Assembly: GCF_027257875.1 (NCBI RefSeq)
Contig: NZ_JAPVQY010000003.1
Coordinates: 247,410 to 311,409 of the forward strand
From: Burkholderia sp. IMCC1007
GTDB lineage: Bacteria > Pseudomonadota > Gammaproteobacteria > Burkholderiales > Burkholderiaceae
Direction: 5' to 3'
Length of the DNA stretch: 64,000 nucleotides
Below the pieces are notes generated by a model. It made no database searches. It saw only the letters and a list, made by a program, of their open reading frames with translations, and had not been told where the DNA came from. Made by a program: the position numbers and the translations under genes. Below, piece by piece: positions 62,158 to 64,000 of this stretch; within the stretch, counting starts at the first letter, position 1, and each line of letters starts with the position of its first letter.

Positions 62158-62617
62158 GAATCCGGTTGCGTGGAACGTGAGTGGGGACCGGTCGTGCCGG
62201 TCGGATGCGAACGATGCTAGTGCTCACTCGCTTAAGCGGCGCTTAATGCGCCGGACGACCTGCACCGATTTCGGGAGACCCGAACCGGGGCCGGTTCGCC
62301 GCGGCGAGCGCACTTAGAACCTGCACTGCAACACAAGTTCACACAATTGTCACATTCTCGCGCGACCGTCTCCCGTAAAAACTCACCATTCATCCCGTAA
62401 AGGCTCACCTTTTTCACATCGTGGCGGCATTGACGGCCGCGAATACCGGGCCGCCGTGCGAAATCCATGCCGTTTGTGTCGCTCACCTCAACATTTACAT
62501 CGCCACTACGTCGAAAACGGCAACAATTATTTCCAGATGCGGCATCGCACAACGGCAGCGCACAGGCATACGATTACGTCCACTCATCCACGAAGCGATC
62601 AACAACAAGGAGTCCGC
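62158..62617. other. Divergent intergenic region before acetoacetate decarboxylase
   Basis: No convincing gene on either strand. The part from 62330 to 62420 is AT-richer and contains the 22-bp-period direct repeat at 62372-62409. AACAAGGAG precedes the decarboxylase ATG. Confidence 0.5.
62372..62409. repeat. Two 16-bp direct repeats, 22 bp apart
   Basis: CCCGTAAAAACTCACC (62372-62387) and CCCGTAAAGGCTCACC (62394-62409) differ at two bases and lie two helical turns apart, about 210 bases before the acetoacetate decarboxylase start. A regulator binding in tandem on one face of the helix would explain them. Confidence 0.6.
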
Positions 62618-63358
62618 ATGAAACCCAGCGATGTCCGATCGAAAGCGTTTGCGATGCCGTTGACCAGCCCTGCGTTCCCGATGGGCCCGTACCGTTTCGT
62701 CGATCGTGAGTTTCTGATCATCACGTACCGCACCGATCCGGACCGCCTCCGTGAAATTGTCCCCGAGCCGCTGCAGGTCAACGAGCCGCTCGTGCATTAC
62801 GAATTCATTCGCATGGCCGATTCCACCGGCTTCGGCGACTACACCGAAAGCGGCCAGGTGATCCCCGTCGAATACAACGGCCAGGCCGGCGGCTACACGC
62901 TCGCGATGTATCTCGACGATCACCCGCCGATCGCCGGCGGCCGCGAGCTGTGGGGTTTCCCGAAGAAGCTCGCGTCGCCCACGCTGCACGTGAACACCGA
63001 TCACCTCCTCGGCACGCTCGACTTCGGCAAGGTGCGCGTCGCGACCGGCACGATGGGCTACAAGCACAAGGAACTCGACATCGACGAGCAGATGAAGCGC
63101 CTCGCCGGCCCGAACTTCCTGCTGAAGATCATCCCGCACGTCGACGGCACCGCACGGGTGTGCGAACTGGTGCGCTACTACATGCAGGACATCAAGATGA
63201 AGGGCGCGTGGACGGGCCCCGCATCGCTCGAGCTGGCGCCGCACGCGCTCGCGCCGGTGGCCGATCTGCCGGTCCTCGAGATCGTCGAAGCACGCCACCT
63301 CGTCGCAGATTTGACACTCGGCCTCGGCGAAGTCGTCTACGATTACCTGGCTCAGTAA
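62618..63358 (+). CDS. adc: Acetoacetate decarboxylase
   Basis: A 246-residue decarboxylase that turns acetoacetate into acetone and CO2 through a lysine Schiff base. The catalytic lysine pair is in [12 protein letters not shown] (about residue 115); [38 protein letters not shown] and [20 protein letters not shown] are typical. AAGGAG lies seven bases before the ATG. The following SDR is 49 bases away, making a ketone-body operon. Confidence 0.95.
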   Translation: MKPSDVRSKAFAMPLTSPAFPMGPYRFVDREFLIITYRTDPDRLREIVPEPLQVNEPLVHYEFIRMADSTGFGDYTESGQVIPVEYNGQAGGYTLAMYLDDHPPIAGGRELWGFPKKLASPTLHVNTDHLLGTLDFGKVRVATGTMGYKHKELDIDEQMKRLAGPNFLLKIIPHVDGTARVCELVRYYMQDIKMKGAWTGPASLELAPHALAPVADLPVLEIVEARHLVADLTLGLGEVVYDYLAQ

Positions 63359-63407
63359 CACGTCCGTCCTTTCTCCCTGTCAATCCTTTCACCACGGGAA
63401 ATTCGAA

Positions 63408-64000
63408 ATGAGCAACCTGAATGGCAAGACCGCAGTCGTCACGGGCGCCGCGAGCGGCATCGGCAAGGAAATCGCACTCGAACTCGCGAAAGCGGGTGCG
63501 GCCGTCGCGATCGCCGACCTGAACCAGGACGGCGCAAACGCGGTGGCCGACGAGATCAACAAGGCAGGCGGCAAGGCAATCGGCGTCGCGATGGACGTGA
63601 CCAACGAAGACGCCGTGAACAGCGGCATCGACAAGGTGGCCGAAGCGTTCGGCTCGGTCGACATCCTTGTATCGAACGCCGGCATCCAGATCGTCAACCC
63701 GATCGAGAACTACTCGTTCGCCGACTGGAAGAAGATGCAGGCGATCCACGTCGACGGTGCATTCCTGACGACCAAGGCCGCGCTCAAGCACATGTACAAG
63801 GACGATCGCGGCGGCGTCGTGATCTACATGGGTTCGGTGCACTCACACGAGGCGTCGCCGCTGAAGTCGGCGTATGTGACGGCCAAGCACGGCCTGCTCG
63901 GTCTTGCCCGCGTGCTGGCGAAGGAAGGCGCGAAGCACAACGTGCGCTCGCACGTGGTGTGTCCGGGCTTCGTGCGCACGCCGCTCGTCGACAAGCAGAT
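63408..64000 (+). CDS. 3-hydroxybutyrate dehydrogenase-like SDR (partial)
   Basis: The first 197 residues of a classical SDR; the gene continues beyond the right edge. Cofactor motif [22 protein letters not shown], catalytic Ser in [12 protein letters not shown], and Tyr-x3-Lys in YVTAKHG. The [10 protein letters not shown] and [16 protein letters not shown] segments agree with D-3-hydroxybutyrate dehydrogenases, which interconvert hydroxybutyrate and acetoacetate, the substrate of the decarboxylase upstream. Together they would link polyhydroxybutyrate or ketone-body turnover to acetone. Confidence 0.88.
   Translation, partial: MSNLNGKTAVVTGAASGIGKEIALELAKAGAAVAIADLNQDGANAVADEINKAGGKAIGVAMDVTNEDAVNSGIDKVAEAFGSVDILVSNAGIQIVNPIENYSFADWKKMQAIHVDGAFLTTKAALKHMYKDDRGGVVIYMGSVHSHEASPLKSAYVTAKHGLLGLARVLAKEGAKHNVRSHVVCPGFVRTPLVDKQ

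Noticed and set aside
1..64000. CRISPR arrays, tRNA or rRNA genes, replication origin
   Set aside because: I saw no regularly spaced repeats with unique spacers, no cloverleaf-like tRNA sequence with a TTC loop, no rRNA and no clustered DnaA boxes.

Overview
The window is high-GC DNA packed with short-spaced genes, and every recognisable product has its closest look-alikes in Burkholderia and relatives: Gram-negative porin_4-type porins, an FNR-type regulator, ArgP/ArgO, PobA with a LysR-type neighbour, PcaIJ, and small lineage-restricted proteins. I read it as a chromosomal segment of a Burkholderia (cepacia-complex-like) species. This is inference from protein style and gene content; no rRNA or tRNA is present to confirm it.

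Layout. 1-4.2 kb: end of an aromatic catabolic block (pcaJ partial, pcaI, pobA, divergent LysR regulator). 3.5-6.3 kb: folE with a pteridine-reductase-like SDR, and a serine acetyltransferase. 6.3-9.2 kb: two small Burkholderia-type proteins, a universal stress protein and a four-cysteine FNR regulator. 9.2-12.2 kb: divergent argP/argO and an aldo/keto reductase. 12.5-21.4 kb: an aromatic side-chain module with two AraC regulators, a GMC oxidoreductase, 2,4'-dihydroxyacetophenone dioxygenase, an MFS carrier, a zinc alcohol dehydrogenase, an SDR and a porin. The dioxygenase would yield 4-hydroxybenzoate, which PobA and PcaIJ at the left edge can take onward.

21.5-30.5 kb: a single-strand tellurite-resistance-type (ter) stress operon. 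It carries terZ, terA, terB and two terD paralogues, plus a predicted biosynthetic set (C-C bond lyase, StiP-type phosphoribosyltransferase, HAD phosphatase, PRTase_2-TRSP protein) and a TerD-trypsin fusion. terC is absent. The operon ends in a strong intrinsic terminator and starts beside three 11-bp-phased ATACA repeats. 31-33.8 kb: an aldehyde dehydrogenase and a divergent AraC regulator.

33.9-46.4 kb: a sugar-acid module. On the minus strand run an ABC importer, a cytosolic GH31 glycosidase, a uronate dehydrogenase and an aldose-1-epimerase-like protein. A glucarate-dehydratase-family enzyme, a GntR regulator and a porin lie beside it. Three copies of ACTAA-N4-TTAGT sit at the promoters of the last three genes. 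46.4-47.6 kb: relics, including an IS30-type transposase fragment.

47.6-57.4 kb: a four-gene signalling operon (OmpR-type regulator, 1,660-residue pseudokinase/AAA/GAF/histidine kinase, hybrid kinase, receiver-kinase fusion). A divergent winged-helix/ATPase regulator follows. 59.6-61.2 kb: a PadR regulator with a His/Gly-rich head and a siderophore-interacting ferric reductase (YqjI/YqjH-like). 61.3-64 kb: a small membrane protein, a PAP2 phosphatase, acetoacetate decarboxylase and a truncated 3-hydroxybutyrate-dehydrogenase-like SDR.

The stretches most likely to repay study are the ter-linked biosynthetic operon with its cytosolic TerD-protease fusion, and the regulated uronate module.
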